Source: Planctomycetia bacterium (GTDB lineage: Bacteria; Planctomycetota; Phycisphaerae; UBA1845; UTPLA1). Taken from it: DNA of 64,000 nt. This document shows positions 8,742 to 17,412 of the stretch, piece by piece; position 1 is the stretch's first letter, and each line of letters starts with the position of its first letter. Position numbers and translations under genes: made by a program. The stretch is from positions 2,852,001 through 2,916,000 of the forward strand of contig JABTTW010000001.1 of the NCBI GenBank assembly GCA_015075745.1. Direction: 5' to 3'. Under the pieces are notes generated by a model. That model saw nothing but the letters and a program-made list of their open reading frames with translations. It had not been told where the DNA came from and searched no databases.

Positions 8742-9683
8742 CTACGGACCGCCGAACATCACAGTCAAGATCGTGCCGTAGATGAACAGAGTCAGCGCTG
8801 ACACGAGTGCCGCAACGTATCCGAGAGAGCGTGGCCGTGGCAGGTGCAGGTAATACTTCAAGCCGGCGGACAGGTAATAGCCCGGGATGAAGATAATGCT
8901 TGCGTTACCGACAAGAGCAAGTGGCAACGCAACATAGTCGTTGTCCCCTGCGAGGTTCACGCCACATGAGAGGAAGAGGTAAATGATCGGCAGCAGGACA
9001 CAAACCGGGGAAGCAGCGTAAGCCACCACCCTGAGCACTTGAACCGGCCGAACCCGGCAGCGCCCAAGCGTTTGTTGCAGGCTGCTGATGAGGCCAAGAC
9101 TGGCGAGGAAAAAAACAGAAGCCCCTCCCGGAACGGATGCCGCATATCGCAAGGTCTTGTCAAAGGGCAGTGCGCTCACGAAAAGGAGTACCGAAGAGAG
9201 AGAATCAAAGTGATGTGCCGCCGCCATGGAGAATTGTAAGCCAAAAGTTGTGGCCGATGCGTGAAACAATTCTCCCAACCCTGCGAATGCCACGCTTAAG
9301 CAGAATGCTCCGCCGTGCAGTGTGACCGGGACCAACAATACGGCTGCAACAATCATGAGCCACAGAGCCGGAGACTCAGTTCGGTCATGTATCGACGCGG
9401 CAGCCCAGAAACTTCGCGGCCGAAACGATCGCCAGACTGTTTTCAGCCAGGATCGCATAGGTCGCGTCCGCCAGTGATGCTCAAACAGAAAATCGTTGGT
9501 CGAGGCCGACCGGTCCAGCACCTCGCGCCACTCAAACGCCAGCCCGCACTCCGGACACAACCCGCGCGACAGCGTCCGCAGGTTGTACCCGCACCGCGAA
9601 CAGCAGACGTCGAATGTGATGGCATCCCAATCCGGAATGCCGTCTTCACCAAGGTACGATGTGCCCGGCCCGTTGCTTTCCAT
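8742..9683 (-). CDS. Zinc-ribbon membrane protein, unknown function
   Basis: A 313-residue protein. The N-terminus has a zinc ribbon, CSRCGYNLRTL followed by CPECGLAFEW, at about residues 28-52. This CxxCGYnL...CPECG arrangement recurs in many planctomycete membrane proteins. About five or six hydrophobic segments follow from residue 105 to the end. No catalytic motif is visible. GAGG lies 11 bases before the ATG at 9683. It stands alone between the repeat array and mgtE. Confidence 0.7.
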   Translation of the reverse strand: MESNGPGTSYLGEDGIPDWDAITFDVCCSRCGYNLRTLSRGLCPECGLAFEWREVLDRSASTNDFLFEHHWRTRPMRSWLKTVWRSFRPRSFWAAASIHDRTESPALWLMIVAAVLLVPVTLHGGAFCLSVAFAGLGELFHASATTFGLQFSMAAAHHFDSLSSVLLFVSALPFDKTLRYAASVPGGASVFFLASLGLISSLQQTLGRCRVRPVQVLRVVAYAASPVCVLLPIIYLFLSCGVNLAGDNDYVALPLALVGNASIIFIPGYYLSAGLKYYLHLPRPRSLGYVAALVSALTLFIYGTILTVMFGGP

Positions 9684-9876
9684 TTACGCCATTGCCTCGT
9701 ACCTGCATTCTACCTCGCATCCGAAGGGATTCGCCACATATTCCAAGTGCCGGCGGCGTCACAAAGCCCGGCGTAGCTTGTTCGCAAGTTGTAAAGGAGC
9801 GAGGGCAAACGAGCGCCGTAACAGAGTCACTCGCGATCCAACCGCCGCGTCGCAATCGCAATCGCGATCCCACCAG

Positions 9877-11202
9877 CTAAAGCAGTGTTCCGCTCAGGAT
9901 AAGCGCCGCCACGGTGAAATAGATCACCAAACCGGTCACATCGACCAACGTCGCCACCAGCGGAGCCGAGCTCGTCGCCGGGTCGAATCCCAGCCACCGC
10001 AATAAGAAGGGAAGCATGCTCCCAGCAATCGAGCCGAAGCTCACCACGCCGATCAGGCTCAACCAGACCGTCACGGCAACCAGCGTCGCATGCTCGCCAT
10101 AATCGAAAAAACCCAGATACTGCCACAGCTCAACCCGCACGAACCCGATAAAGCCCAGCCAGGTCCCCAGTGTCAGTCCGGATTTTAATTCGCGCAGCAG
10201 CACCCGGCTCCAATCGCGCAGCCGAAGTTCCGACAGCGCCAGCGACCGGACGATCAGCGTCGCCGCCTGCGAGCCGGAGTTGCCGCCGCTGCTGATGATC
10301 AGCGGCACGAACATCGCCAGCACCACGGCTTTGGCGACCTCCCCCTCGAAGTAACTCATCGCCGTCGCGGTCAGCATCTCCCCCAGAAACAACACCGACA
10401 GCCAGCCCCCGCGCTTCTTGAACATGCGCAGGAAGCCCACGTCGAGGTAGGGCTCGCCCAGCGCCTCGGTGCCGCCGAGCTTGTGAATGTCCTCCGTCGC
10501 CTCCTCGCGAATGACGTCGACGATGTCGTCCACCGTGACGATGCCCTTCATCCGGCCCTGATCGTCGACCACCGGCACCGCGAGCAGGTCGTATTGCTCG
10601 ATGAGTCTTGCGACCTCCTCTTGGTCGGTCGTCTCGTTGACGACGACCGGGTTGACATGCATCAGATCGTCGATTCTGGCCTCCCCCGGCGCGGCGAACA
10701 GTTCCCGCAGCGAAAGCACCCCGAGTAGCTGCTGCCCGCTGTTGAGCACATAGATGTAGTAAAGCGTCTCTGGATTGTTCCGCGTCTGCTGCCGTAGATA
10801 TCGAATGGCCACATCCACGGTCGCATCGGGGCGCACGCGCACATAGCGCGGGCTCATCAGGCCGCCCGCTTCGTCTTCCGCATAGGCCAGGAGCGCATCG
10901 ACCTCCCGCCGCGTCGACTCGTCGAGCATGTCGCGAAATCGGCTTCGCTCATCTTCGTGAAGTGATTGGAGCAGATCCGCGGCGTCGTCCGGCGCGAGAA
11001 AGCGCATCCACACCACCGCCTCGCCCCCGGCCATAAGCCGCACAAGCCCGGCATGGTCCGCGGCGCTCAGCGATGAGAAAAAGATCTGCGCGTCGTCGCC
11101 GGATAGAAGGGCGAAGGCGTCCGCCCGCTCATCGTCAAGCAGCGAAGGCCAAAGGGCGCGCAGCGTATCAACGTCGAGGGAAGCGCGGTCGACAGTAATC
11201 AT
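9877..11202 (-). CDS. mgtE: Magnesium transporter MgtE
   Basis: A 441-residue Mg2+ channel/transporter. The order is an N-terminal superhelical domain (about 1-125, with LLDDERADAFALL and FLAPDDAADLLQ), two CBS domains (about 130-255, AGGLMSPRYVRVRPDATVD and VPVVDDQGRMKGIVTVDDI), a linker helix (EDIHKLGGTEAL), and five membrane helices with the conserved SSGGNSGSQ filter-region motif. All hallmark parts are present and the length is typical. MgtE is gated by cytosolic Mg2+ through the CBS and N domains. The ATG at 11202 has a gggag ribosome site, which lies inside a possible pseudoknot (11205-11250). Confidence 0.95.
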   Translation of the reverse strand: MITVDRASLDVDTLRALWPSLLDDERADAFALLSGDDAQIFFSSLSAADHAGLVRLMAGGEAVVWMRFLAPDDAADLLQSLHEDERSRFRDMLDESTRREVDALLAYAEDEAGGLMSPRYVRVRPDATVDVAIRYLRQQTRNNPETLYYIYVLNSGQQLLGVLSLRELFAAPGEARIDDLMHVNPVVVNETTDQEEVARLIEQYDLLAVPVVDDQGRMKGIVTVDDIVDVIREEATEDIHKLGGTEALGEPYLDVGFLRMFKKRGGWLSVLFLGEMLTATAMSYFEGEVAKAVVLAMFVPLIISSGGNSGSQAATLIVRSLALSELRLRDWSRVLLRELKSGLTLGTWLGFIGFVRVELWQYLGFFDYGEHATLVAVTVWLSLIGVVSFGSIAGSMLPFLLRWLGFDPATSSAPLVATLVDVTGLVIYFTVAALILSGTLL

Positions 11203-11204
11203 GG

Positions 11205-11250
11205 CCGGTGGTCTCCCGCCTGACAGCGGCGTGCCACCGGTGCGTCAGGC
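11205..11250 (-). promoter_or_regulatory. Possible H-type pseudoknot in the mgtE leader
   Basis: On the - strand GCCTGAC (11250-11244) can pair with GTCAGGC (11224-11218). The loop segment CCGGTGG (11240-11234) is perfectly complementary to CCACCGG (11211-11205), which lies between the ribosome site GGGAG (11217-11213) and the ATG at 11202. Both helices together would enclose the ribosome site. The pairings are seen in sequence; a regulatory role is inference. It does not resemble any Mg2+ riboswitch consensus I can recognise. Confidence 0.4.
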
Positions 11251-11383
11251 CGTCAATGTCGGAGTCCTGCCATAAGACTACGAGGGCCGTCCGGACCGTT
11301 CATGGTTCCCGCCTCGTGGTTCATGGCGTCAGAAGTTTAGCCATCCCCGAACGCGCAGCAAGCCGCCCCCGCGCTACTCATGA

Positions 11384-12733
11384 TCAAGTCCGAATTGCCC
11401 CCAGCGCCTCATCAATCACCGCCACCATAAAATCCGCATCCGCCTCGCTGATGCACATCGGCGGCTTGATCCGCAGCGTGTTCCCATACAGCCCGCCCTT
11501 GCCCAAGAGCAGCCCGCGCGTCCTCGCCTCTTCAAGTATCTGCGCCGCCTCCGCGCTCGCCGGCTCCTTCGTCTGGCGATCCTTCACCATTTCCACGCCC
11601 AGCATCAGCCCCAGCCCGCGCACCTCGCCGATCAGCTTGTGCTTGTCCATCAGCGCTGTAAGCCCGTCCTTCAGCCGCGTCCCCACCTTCAGCGAGTTCG
11701 CTTGAATGCCGTCCTCCTCAATCACGTCCAGCGTCGCCAATCCATACGTCGCCTGCACCGGATTCCCGCCGAACGTGTTGAAGTGCAGCTTGCCCATCAT
11801 CGCCTTGGCGATCTCCGGCGTCGTCGTCACCGCCCCCAGCGCTGTCCCGTTACCGATCCCCTTGGCCATGCACACCATGTCCGGCTGCACGCCCCAATTC
11901 TGAAATCCCCAGTAATGATGCCCCGTCCGCCCGAAGCCCGTCTGCACCTCGTCGGCAATGCAAACCCCGCCCGCCTTGCGAACCTCCTCGTACACAATCG
12001 GGAAGTACTCCTTCGGCGGTGTCACTGCGCCGCCCACCCCCATGATCGGCTCGGCGATAAACGCCGCCACCTTCCCCGGCGTCGTAAACTTGATCAGCTC
12101 CCCGACATCCTTCGCGCACTTCACATCGCAGCTCGGATACGTCAGCCCCAACGGGCACCGATAGCAGTACCCCGGCATCCCGTGATGCACGCCGAAGCTG
12201 TGCGGCGTCGTGTATTTCCACGTGCTGTGCGCGGTGAGCCCCATCGTCGATTGCGACCCGCCGTGATACGCGTTGCGAAGCGCAATCACGTCAAACATCC
12301 CCGTGTACATCCGCGCCGTCAGAATCGCCAGGTCGTTCGTCTCGCTGCCGCTGTTCGTAAAATACGTCACCTTCAGGTCGCCCGGCATCTTCTCCGCCAG
12401 CCGCTTCGCATACTGCCCGACCGTCGGATGAATGTAGATTGTCGTCGTATGCTGAAGAACCCCCACCTGCTCCCGCACGCGCTCCACCACCGTCGGATGA
12501 CAGTGGCCCACCGAAACCGTCACGATCCCCGCGAACGCATCGAGATACCGCGTACCCTTCTCATCCCACAGGTACTGCATGTGCCCCTCAACCGCCATGA
12601 AGGGCTCTTTGTAATAAGTAATCAGCGCCGGCGTCAGATACTGCTGCCGCAGCGCCAACACCTCCGCCTTCGAAGGACCGGCATACGGACGCGGCTGATG
12701 ATCGCAAACGGGAAGCGAAATATTCTTGCTCAT
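11384..12733 (-). CDS. Class III aminotransferase (alanine-glyoxylate / AGXT2-like)
   Basis: A 449-residue PLP enzyme of aminotransferase fold type I, class III. Visible features are the cofactor-binding [10 protein letters not shown] (about 128), [10 protein letters not shown] (about 155), the Asp of [14 protein letters not shown] (about 250), the PLP lysine in [10 protein letters not shown] (about 277), and FNTFGGNPV. The internal [21 protein letters not shown] segment is typical of the AGXT2/alanine-glyoxylate and phospho-lyase branch. Likely it moves an amino group from alanine or another omega-amine to glyoxylate or pyruvate. The exact substrate is not fixed by sequence. GAGAGG precedes the ATG. 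Confidence 0.88.
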   Translation of the reverse strand: MSKNISLPVCDHQPRPYAGPSKAEVLALRQQYLTPALITYYKEPFMAVEGHMQYLWDEKGTRYLDAFAGIVTVSVGHCHPTVVERVREQVGVLQHTTTIYIHPTVGQYAKRLAEKMPGDLKVTYFTNSGSETNDLAILTARMYTGMFDVIALRNAYHGGSQSTMGLTAHSTWKYTTPHSFGVHHGMPGYCYRCPLGLTYPSCDVKCAKDVGELIKFTTPGKVAAFIAEPIMGVGGAVTPPKEYFPIVYEEVRKAGGVCIADEVQTGFGRTGHHYWGFQNWGVQPDMVCMAKGIGNGTALGAVTTTPEIAKAMMGKLHFNTFGGNPVQATYGLATLDVIEEDGIQANSLKVGTRLKDGLTALMDKHKLIGEVRGLGLMLGVEMVKDRQTKEPASAEAAQILEEARTRGLLLGKGGLYGNTLRIKPPMCISEADADFMVAVIDEALGAIRT

Positions 12734-12856
12734 GCGTGGTTCCTCTCAACAATCCTTATTGTCCGATGTGGCCGGTATTCCGTCAAAAAACACAGGCGCG
12801 CCCGCCCCCACGGGCCCGCCGGCGCGCTCCCGGCTGGCGACGCCGTCAACCGGCGA

Positions 12857-12862
12857 TATAAT
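12857..12862 (+). promoter_or_regulatory. Candidate -10 box upstream of SRP RNA
   Basis: A perfect TATAAT lies about 50 bases before the predicted 5' end of the SRP RNA. No good -35 is visible at 17 bases. Transcription from here would need 5' processing of about 43 bases. Confidence 0.4.
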
Positions 12863-12911
12863 CCCGACCGGGACATTTGTCGCGCCAAACGCGGATCGCT
12901 TCGCGTCCTGA

Positions 12912-13023
12912 AATGCTGTGGCCTGGTCTCATGCAATGAGCTGCCGGAGACAACGGGTCAGGCTGGAAACAGAGCAGCCCATCTGTGGTGACCATGTGCC
13001 GTGAGGTGCTGGGCCGCAGCATT
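12912..13023 (+). ncRNA. ffs: Signal recognition particle RNA (4.5S, small bacterial type)
   Basis: The ends pair perfectly apart from one G-U: AATGCTGTGGCC at 12912-12923 with GGCCGCAGCATT at 13012-13023. The apical domain has the conserved GGGTCAGG (12956-12963), a CTG-GAAA-CAG hairpin giving a GNRA tetraloop, and AGCAGCC on the return strand. Together these form the Ffh-binding symmetric and asymmetric loops. The length of about 112 nt fits the small bacterial SRP RNA. ffs directly upstream of dnaX is a common arrangement. The RNA forms the targeting particle for membrane proteins with Ffh. Confidence 0.93.
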
Positions 13024-13076
13024 CCATGACGCGGACGATCATTGACTCGGCCGTCGCCGACCTTCAGCGGGAACCC

Positions 13077-14525
13077 ATGACCTACACCGTACTGGCAAGG
13101 AAGTTTCGCAGCCGCACCTTCGACGAGGTCGTTGGCCAGGGCGCCATCACCACCACCCTGAAGAACGCCATCTCTCAGGACCGCGTCCATCACGGCTACC
13201 TCTTCTGCGGCACCCGCGGCGTCGGCAAAACGTCGATGGCCCGCATCCTCGCCAAGGCCCTCAACTGCCTCACCGCCGACAAGCCGACGATGACCCCCTG
13301 CGGCACCTGCGACTCCTGCGAAATGATCGCCCGCGGCGAAGATGTCGACGTGGTCGAGATCGACGCCGCCAGCAACACCGGCGTCGACAACATCCGCGAG
13401 CTGCGCAACAACGCCATCTTCCGCCCCACGCGCAGCCGCTTCAAGATTTACATCATCGACGAAGTCCACATGCTCAGCACCGGCGCCTTCAACGCCTTGC
13501 TGAAGACCCTCGAAGAGCCCCCGTCCCATGTAAAGTTCATCCTCGCCACCACCGAGTCGCAAAAAGTCCCCGCCACCATCCTCAGCCGCGTCCAGCGCTT
13601 CGACTTCAAGAGCATCTCCCCAACCGAGATCGCCGCCCAGCTCGCCTTCATCTGCAAAGAGGAGAGCGTCGAAGCCGAGCCCGACGCACTCAAGCGACTC
13701 GCCCGACTCGCCAACGGCAGCATGCGCGACGCCCTCTCCCTGCTGGATCAGGTCGTCTCCATGGGCGGCATGAAGGTCTCCATCGACGTCGTCAATGAGC
13801 TCCTCCCCGTCGCACACGACGAGCTCTTCGCCGACCTCATCGACAAGCTCGCCGCCCAGGACGCCGCCGGCGCGCTGGCCGTCGCCGATCAAAGCCTCTC
13901 CCAGGGTCGCACCCTCGACATCTGGTGCAACCTCCTCATCAGTCAGATCCGCGACCTCATGATCCTCCGCGTCTGCGGCGAAGACACCGACCTGGTCGAC
14001 GTCCCCGTCGGCCTCCGCGCCCGCCTCGCTCAGCAGGCCCAGCAGTTCGACGGCGGCGCATACGTATACATGATCACCGTATTGGAAGAGCTCCGCCGAA
14101 GCGTCAAATCTTCCGGCAGCGGCCGAGCCCTCCTCGAAGCCGCCGTCGTCCGTCTCGCCGAGGCCGCCAACTTCTCCTCCATCGAGTCGCTCCTCGCCCA
14201 GACCTCCGGCGCTCCCGTTGACTCGCCCAAACCCCGGCCCACGGCCGCCTCCGCGCCGCCGCCCCCCGCGCGACAACAATCCCAGTCATCCACCCCGGCC
14301 CAGCCCGCGCCGATCCCCCGGCCCGCCCCCAAGGCGCGGCGCACCCCCATGACCGATGCCGCCCAGGCCTCCGCCCCCATCGGCCGACGCATGACCCAGG
14401 CAGACTTGAAAGCCGCCACCGCCGAACCCATGGTTCGCGCGGCCATGGACATCTTCGGCGGCCAGATCGTTCACGTACAAAGAGCCGACGCCGAAAGCAG
14501 CGGCCCCATCAATGAATCAAACTGA
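13077..14525 (+). CDS. dnaX: DNA polymerase III subunit gamma/tau
   Basis: A 482-residue AAA+ clamp-loader subunit. It opens with the family-typical TYTVLARKFRSRTFDEVVGQ. Walker A is GTRGVGKT (about 45-52), the zinc module has Cys at about 64, 75, 78 and 81 (CGTCDSC), Walker B is IIDEVHML, sensor 1 lies in ATTESQKVP, and the SRC-type motif is SRVQRFDF. Domain III follows, then a Pro/Ala-rich linker (about 390-440). The tail is short, so any tau-type polymerase-binding domain is reduced. An upstream in-frame ATG at 13026 would begin just 2 bases after the SRP RNA; the family start at 13077 is preferred. ybaB follows 9 bases after the stop. Confidence 0.95.
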   Translation: MTYTVLARKFRSRTFDEVVGQGAITTTLKNAISQDRVHHGYLFCGTRGVGKTSMARILAKALNCLTADKPTMTPCGTCDSCEMIARGEDVDVVEIDAASNTGVDNIRELRNNAIFRPTRSRFKIYIIDEVHMLSTGAFNALLKTLEEPPSHVKFILATTESQKVPATILSRVQRFDFKSISPTEIAAQLAFICKEESVEAEPDALKRLARLANGSMRDALSLLDQVVSMGGMKVSIDVVNELLPVAHDELFADLIDKLAAQDAAGALAVADQSLSQGRTLDIWCNLLISQIRDLMILRVCGEDTDLVDVPVGLRARLAQQAQQFDGGAYVYMITVLEELRRSVKSSGSGRALLEAAVVRLAEAANFSSIESLLAQTSGAPVDSPKPRPTAASAPPPPARQQSQSSTPAQPAPIPRPAPKARRTPMTDAAQASAPIGRRMTQADLKAATAEPMVRAAMDIFGGQIVHVQRADAESSGPINESN

Positions 14526-14534
14526 GGTGCAACC

Positions 14535-14873
14535 ATGTTCGGGCAACTAGGCAATATCGCGGGCCTGATGAAGCAGGCCAAAGAGATGCAATCGAAGATG
14601 AAGGAAATGCAGGAAGCCGTCGCCAATGCCCGCTTCGAAGCCGAAAGCGGCGCCGGCGCCGTAAAGGCAACCGTCAGCGGCAAGATGGAACTCGTCGCCC
14701 TCACCATCAGCCCCGAGACAGTCAAGTCCGGCGACGTCGAAATGCTCGAAGACCTCGTCAAGTCCGCCGTCTGCGCCGCCCAGCGCAAGGCCGCCGACGG
14801 CATGCGCGAAGAGATGCAGAAAATGACCGGCGGCCTGAATCTCCCCGGCCTCGAAGGCTTGATGGGCCAGTAA
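14535..14873 (+). CDS. ybaB: YbaB/EbfC nucleoid-associated protein
   Basis: A 112-residue small DNA-binding protein. The N-terminal helix (LGNIAGLMKQAKEMQSKMKE) and the GAVKATVSGKMELVALTISP core are classic YbaB/EbfC. It binds DNA as a tweezer-like dimer, and its gene almost always sits between dnaX and recR, as here. It has a gaggtg ribosome site. It begins 9 bases after dnaX, so the three genes form one operon. Confidence 0.95.
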   Translation: MFGQLGNIAGLMKQAKEMQSKMKEMQEAVANARFEAESGAGAVKATVSGKMELVALTISPETVKSGDVEMLEDLVKSAVCAAQRKAADGMREEMQKMTGGLNLPGLEGLMGQ

Positions 14874-14909
14874 CCCGATGCTCGCTGAGCATTGCCCGGA
14901 ATCGAAAAC

Positions 14910-15512
14910 ATGCCCGCCTCAATCCCGCCATCCCTGTCGCGGCTCATGCAGGAGTTCGAAAAACTCCCCGGCATCGGCCCGCGCAGTGCCGAGCGCCTGG
15001 CATTCCACATCCTCAAAAGCGACAAGGACGCCGCCCTCGCCCTCGCCGGCGCCATCCGCGAGGTCAAGGAAAACGTTCGCCACTGCCGTTCGTGTTACAA
15101 CCTCACCGAGGCCGACCCCTGTCCCATCTGCGCCGACCCCCGCCGCGACCAGTCGCAGATCTTCATCGTCGAACAGCCCAACGATGTCGTATTGCTGGAG
15201 TCCACCGGCCTCATCCGCGGCGTCTACCACGTCCTCCTCGGCCACATCGCCCCCCTCGACGGCATCGAGCCCGGCGATCTCACCATCGACGCCCTCCTCG
15301 CCCGCGTGAAAAAGGGCGGCATCAAGGAAGTCATCCTTGCGACGAACCCGACGATGGAAGGCGAAGGCACGGCCCTTCACATCAAAAGCGTCCTCGCCGA
15401 CTGCGGCGTCCCCGTCACCCGCCTGGCCCGCGGCCTCCCCAGCGGCTCGCAAATCGAATACGCCACCCGCGCGGTCTTGCAAGACGCCATCGAAGGCCGC
15501 CGCACCTACTAA
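14910..15512 (+). CDS. recR: Recombination protein RecR
   Basis: A 200-residue protein of the RecFOR pathway, which helps load RecA at gaps. It has the helix-hairpin-helix LPGIGPRSAERLAFHIL (about 18-34), a four-cysteine zinc finger (CRSCYNLTEADPCPIC, about 58-73), and a Toprim domain with IFIVEQPNDVVLLE and LATNPTMEGEGTA. Full length. A TTG at 14892 is in frame, but the ATG at 14910 has ggaa at good spacing and matches the family N-terminus. It is the last gene of the dnaX-ybaB-recR operon. Confidence 0.95.
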   Translation: MPASIPPSLSRLMQEFEKLPGIGPRSAERLAFHILKSDKDAALALAGAIREVKENVRHCRSCYNLTEADPCPICADPRRDQSQIFIVEQPNDVVLLESTGLIRGVYHVLLGHIAPLDGIEPGDLTIDALLARVKKGGIKEVILATNPTMEGEGTALHIKSVLADCGVPVTRLARGLPSGSQIEYATRAVLQDAIEGRRTY

Positions 15513-15533
15513 GCACCTTGTGCATCCGCGTAG

Positions 15534-15555
15534 CGTCCGGCGCCTCTGCCGGACG
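15534..15555. repeat. Palindrome CGTCCGGC-loop-GCCGGACG after recR
   Basis: An 8-bp perfect stem with a 6-base loop (gcctct), just 22 bases after recR. There is no T-run, so it is not a classical intrinsic terminator. It looks like another short palindromic repeat family, though no second copy is seen in this window. Confidence 0.5.
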
Positions 15556-15723
15556 TGAATCGCAAGGAACATCTCCTGACATGCAACACTGCATCGACGC
15601 GCAATCTGCCATAATCCTTGTTTCTCCCCACGAACCACTTTCCCCCCAACGTTGCCAACTTTCTCACTCGCGGCATCCTCACACGAATCGTGGCAACCTC
15701 ACCCACCAATGGCATCTTCACGC

Positions 15724-15891
15724 GCAGGGTAGCATGGGCCTCCGGCCCGTGCGAAACGAACTGACCTCAAAAAAAACCTCATCTTCCCCCGCACAGGGTA
15801 GCATGGGCCTCCGGCCCGTGCGAAACGAACTCACCTCAAAAAAAACCTCATCTTCCCCCGCACAGGGTAGCATGGGCCTCCGGCCCGTGCG
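15724..15891 (+). repeat. Three palindromic repeats on a 69-bp period
   Basis: Three copies of gggtagcatgggcctccgg (continuing cccgtgcg) start at about 15727, 15796 and 15865. They are separated by nearly identical spacers containing an A-tract (ctcaaaaaaaacctcatc). The inner GGGCCtccGGCCC is a perfect hairpin. The rest of the 15513-15923 interval holds no gene. Confidence 0.85.
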
Positions 15892-15923
15892 TACCGAATG
15901 ACCAAGTGCCCCCGGTTTCCCCG

Positions 15924-16448
15924 CTAACCCCCAAACATCCGCAACAGCTCTCGCATCCTCGCCAGATGATAATCGTCGTGGTCCGCCGTAAACCGGCACA
16001 TATCCACCAGCCGCATGCGCACCTTCAGTCGCGGATGCTCGCTCGTCCGCGCAAAGTCCCCGTCCGCCAGCCGCTCCAGCCGCGCCACAAACGTCCCGCG
16101 CTCCCGCCGAAAATCGCCGAGCACCTCGTCGATCGCCCGCTCGTTGTGCCCCGCCTGGTTCGTCGCCCGGTTGCTCATGTCCGCCGCCCGCAAGGTCGAC
16201 GCACCCGCGAGATAGTCGTCGATCCGCCCGCTGTGCAGCGCGTCGAGATCGAGCAGGTGCCCGACGTTCTCCTGAATCGACCACGTCCCCTCGCGCTCCC
16301 GCCGCCGCAATACCCCGACGCCCACCCCGCGAACCAGCTCTTCAATCCGCGCCGGTGTCCCGCGCAGTCGCTCCAGCACGTCGGGAAACACCTCCACTGG
16401 CCCGTCGAAGGTCCACGTCCGATCGATCCATTTCAGTTTCGTGCCCAT
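15924..16448 (-). CDS. DinB-like domain protein
   Basis: A 174-residue four-helix-bundle protein of the DinB/YfiT superfamily. The metal-ligand histidines are visible in WSIQENVGHLLDLDALH (about residue 60-70) and in CRFTADHDDYHLARMREL (about 150-165). Family members act as metal-dependent thiol transferases or detoxification enzymes; the cofactor here is unknown. A GTG at 16451 is possible, but GGAGG with a 7-base spacer selects the ATG at 16448. It is the last gene of the marR-doxX-SnoaL-dinB run. Confidence 0.8.
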   Translation of the reverse strand: MGTKLKWIDRTWTFDGPVEVFPDVLERLRGTPARIEELVRGVGVGVLRRREREGTWSIQENVGHLLDLDALHSGRIDDYLAGASTLRAADMSNRATNQAGHNERAIDEVLGDFRRERGTFVARLERLADGDFARTSEHPRLKVRMRLVDMCRFTADHDDYHLARMRELLRMFGG

Positions 16449-16485
16449 CACCTCGCCTCCCGCGCTCGCGCCTCAGCCCCGCCGC

Positions 16486-16830
16486 TTACGGATGATAGAA
16501 CACCTCGCGCACCACCTTGCCGTCGCGCCACGTCTGAAGCGAGACCTGCCGCTGCACCATCCGGCTGTCGCCCTTCGGCGTAAAATCGAGGACCCACTCA
16601 ATCGCCGCCTTGTCCCCGTCCACCAGGATGTTGCCGACGCTCGCCGCGTGGAATGTCACGTTGTTCACGAACTGTTCCTCATACGTCCGGTTGACGGCCT
16701 TTCCGGCCCGCTCGTTCGTCCCGTTCTCGCTCATCACCACGTCATCGCCGTAGTACCGGTCAAACGTCTCCAGGATCTTCCCCGCCAGGATGCCGTCAAT
16801 CACCGCCTGTACGTTCTCTCGCGTGCTCAT
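16486..16830 (-). CDS. SnoaL-like / NTF2-fold protein
   Basis: A 114-residue protein with the NTF2-like cone fold (SnoaL-like family). A helix (TRENVQAVIDGILAGKILE) precedes FDRYYGDDVVMSENG, and beta-strands with AAIEWVLDF and QVSLQTWRDGKVVREVFYHP follow. These small proteins are enzymes or binding proteins with varied substrates, so no specific reaction can be assigned. GGAGG lies 8 bases before the ATG at 16830, excluding a longer upstream frame. It is 64 bases after doxX and 37 bases before dinB. Confidence 0.78.
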   Translation of the reverse strand: MSTRENVQAVIDGILAGKILETFDRYYGDDVVMSENGTNERAGKAVNRTYEEQFVNNVTFHAASVGNILVDGDKAAIEWVLDFTPKGDSRMVQRQVSLQTWRDGKVVREVFYHP

Positions 16831-16894
16831 CGCAATGCCTCCGATTGTCCAACAACCATTCCATGCGTCCGATTGTCCGGCACAATCAAAAACC

Positions 16895-17359
16895 TCAATC
16901 CCGGACCGGTATGCCCTCGATGCTCGACTTCCCAATCAGCTTCGTCACCGTCAGCGCGCCCGGCCCCGTGAACGCCAGCCCCGTCACCACCACGGCAAGC
17001 GTCAGCGCATACTCCATGCCGTGATTCTGAAGACTGAACGCGTCGCCATGTACGGCGAAGACCGCCACGAACATGGTGAACGCCAGCGGCACAGCCAGTA
17101 GCCGCATCGCAAAGCCCGTCAGAATCGCCAGCCCGCCGAAAAACTCCGCCGAACCCGCCGCCACCGCGCTCGCCGTCGGCAACGGTAAGCCCATCTGCTC
17201 CATGAATCCCGCCGTCCCGCTGATCCCGTGCCCGCCGAAGAGCCCGAACAACTTCTGCGATCCGTGATACACAAACACCACCGCGATGATCGCCCGAATC
17301 AGCAGCAGCCCGATGTCCTGTGCCGTCGTTGCATTCTTTGTGGTTTGCGACGAGTCCAT
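16895..17359 (-). CDS. DoxX family membrane protein
   Basis: A 154-residue inner-membrane protein with four hydrophobic helices. LLLIRAIIAVVFVYHGSQKL, the GGHGISGTAGFMEQMGLP loop, and EFFGGLAILTGF are signatures of DoxX/DoxD-like proteins. Family members are linked to thiol and redox stress. In some bacteria DoxX works with a superoxide dismutase and a thiol-handling protein. The ribosome site is GAGAGG. Being next to a MarR regulator, it is probably induced by reactive or electrophilic compounds (inference). Confidence 0.88.
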   Translation of the reverse strand: MDSSQTTKNATTAQDIGLLLIRAIIAVVFVYHGSQKLFGLFGGHGISGTAGFMEQMGLPLPTASAVAAGSAEFFGGLAILTGFAMRLLAVPLAFTMFVAVFAVHGDAFSLQNHGMEYALTLAVVVTGLAFTGPGALTVTKLIGKSSIEGIPVRD

Positions 17360-17412
17360 GTTCGTGTCCTCTCTTTCTGGTTTGTCTCAAAAAAATCAGC
17401 CCGGCCGTCCGT

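Noticed and set aside
11205..11383. Known Mg2+ riboswitch (M-box) ahead of mgtE
   Set aside because: I cannot match the M-box conserved core in this 180-base leader; only the pseudoknot pairing is supported.
12846..14279. A 477-codon open frame antisense to dnaX, Gly/Glu/Asp-rich
   Set aside because: It mirrors the C-biased codons of dnaX, overlaps the SRP RNA, and has no recognisable domain.
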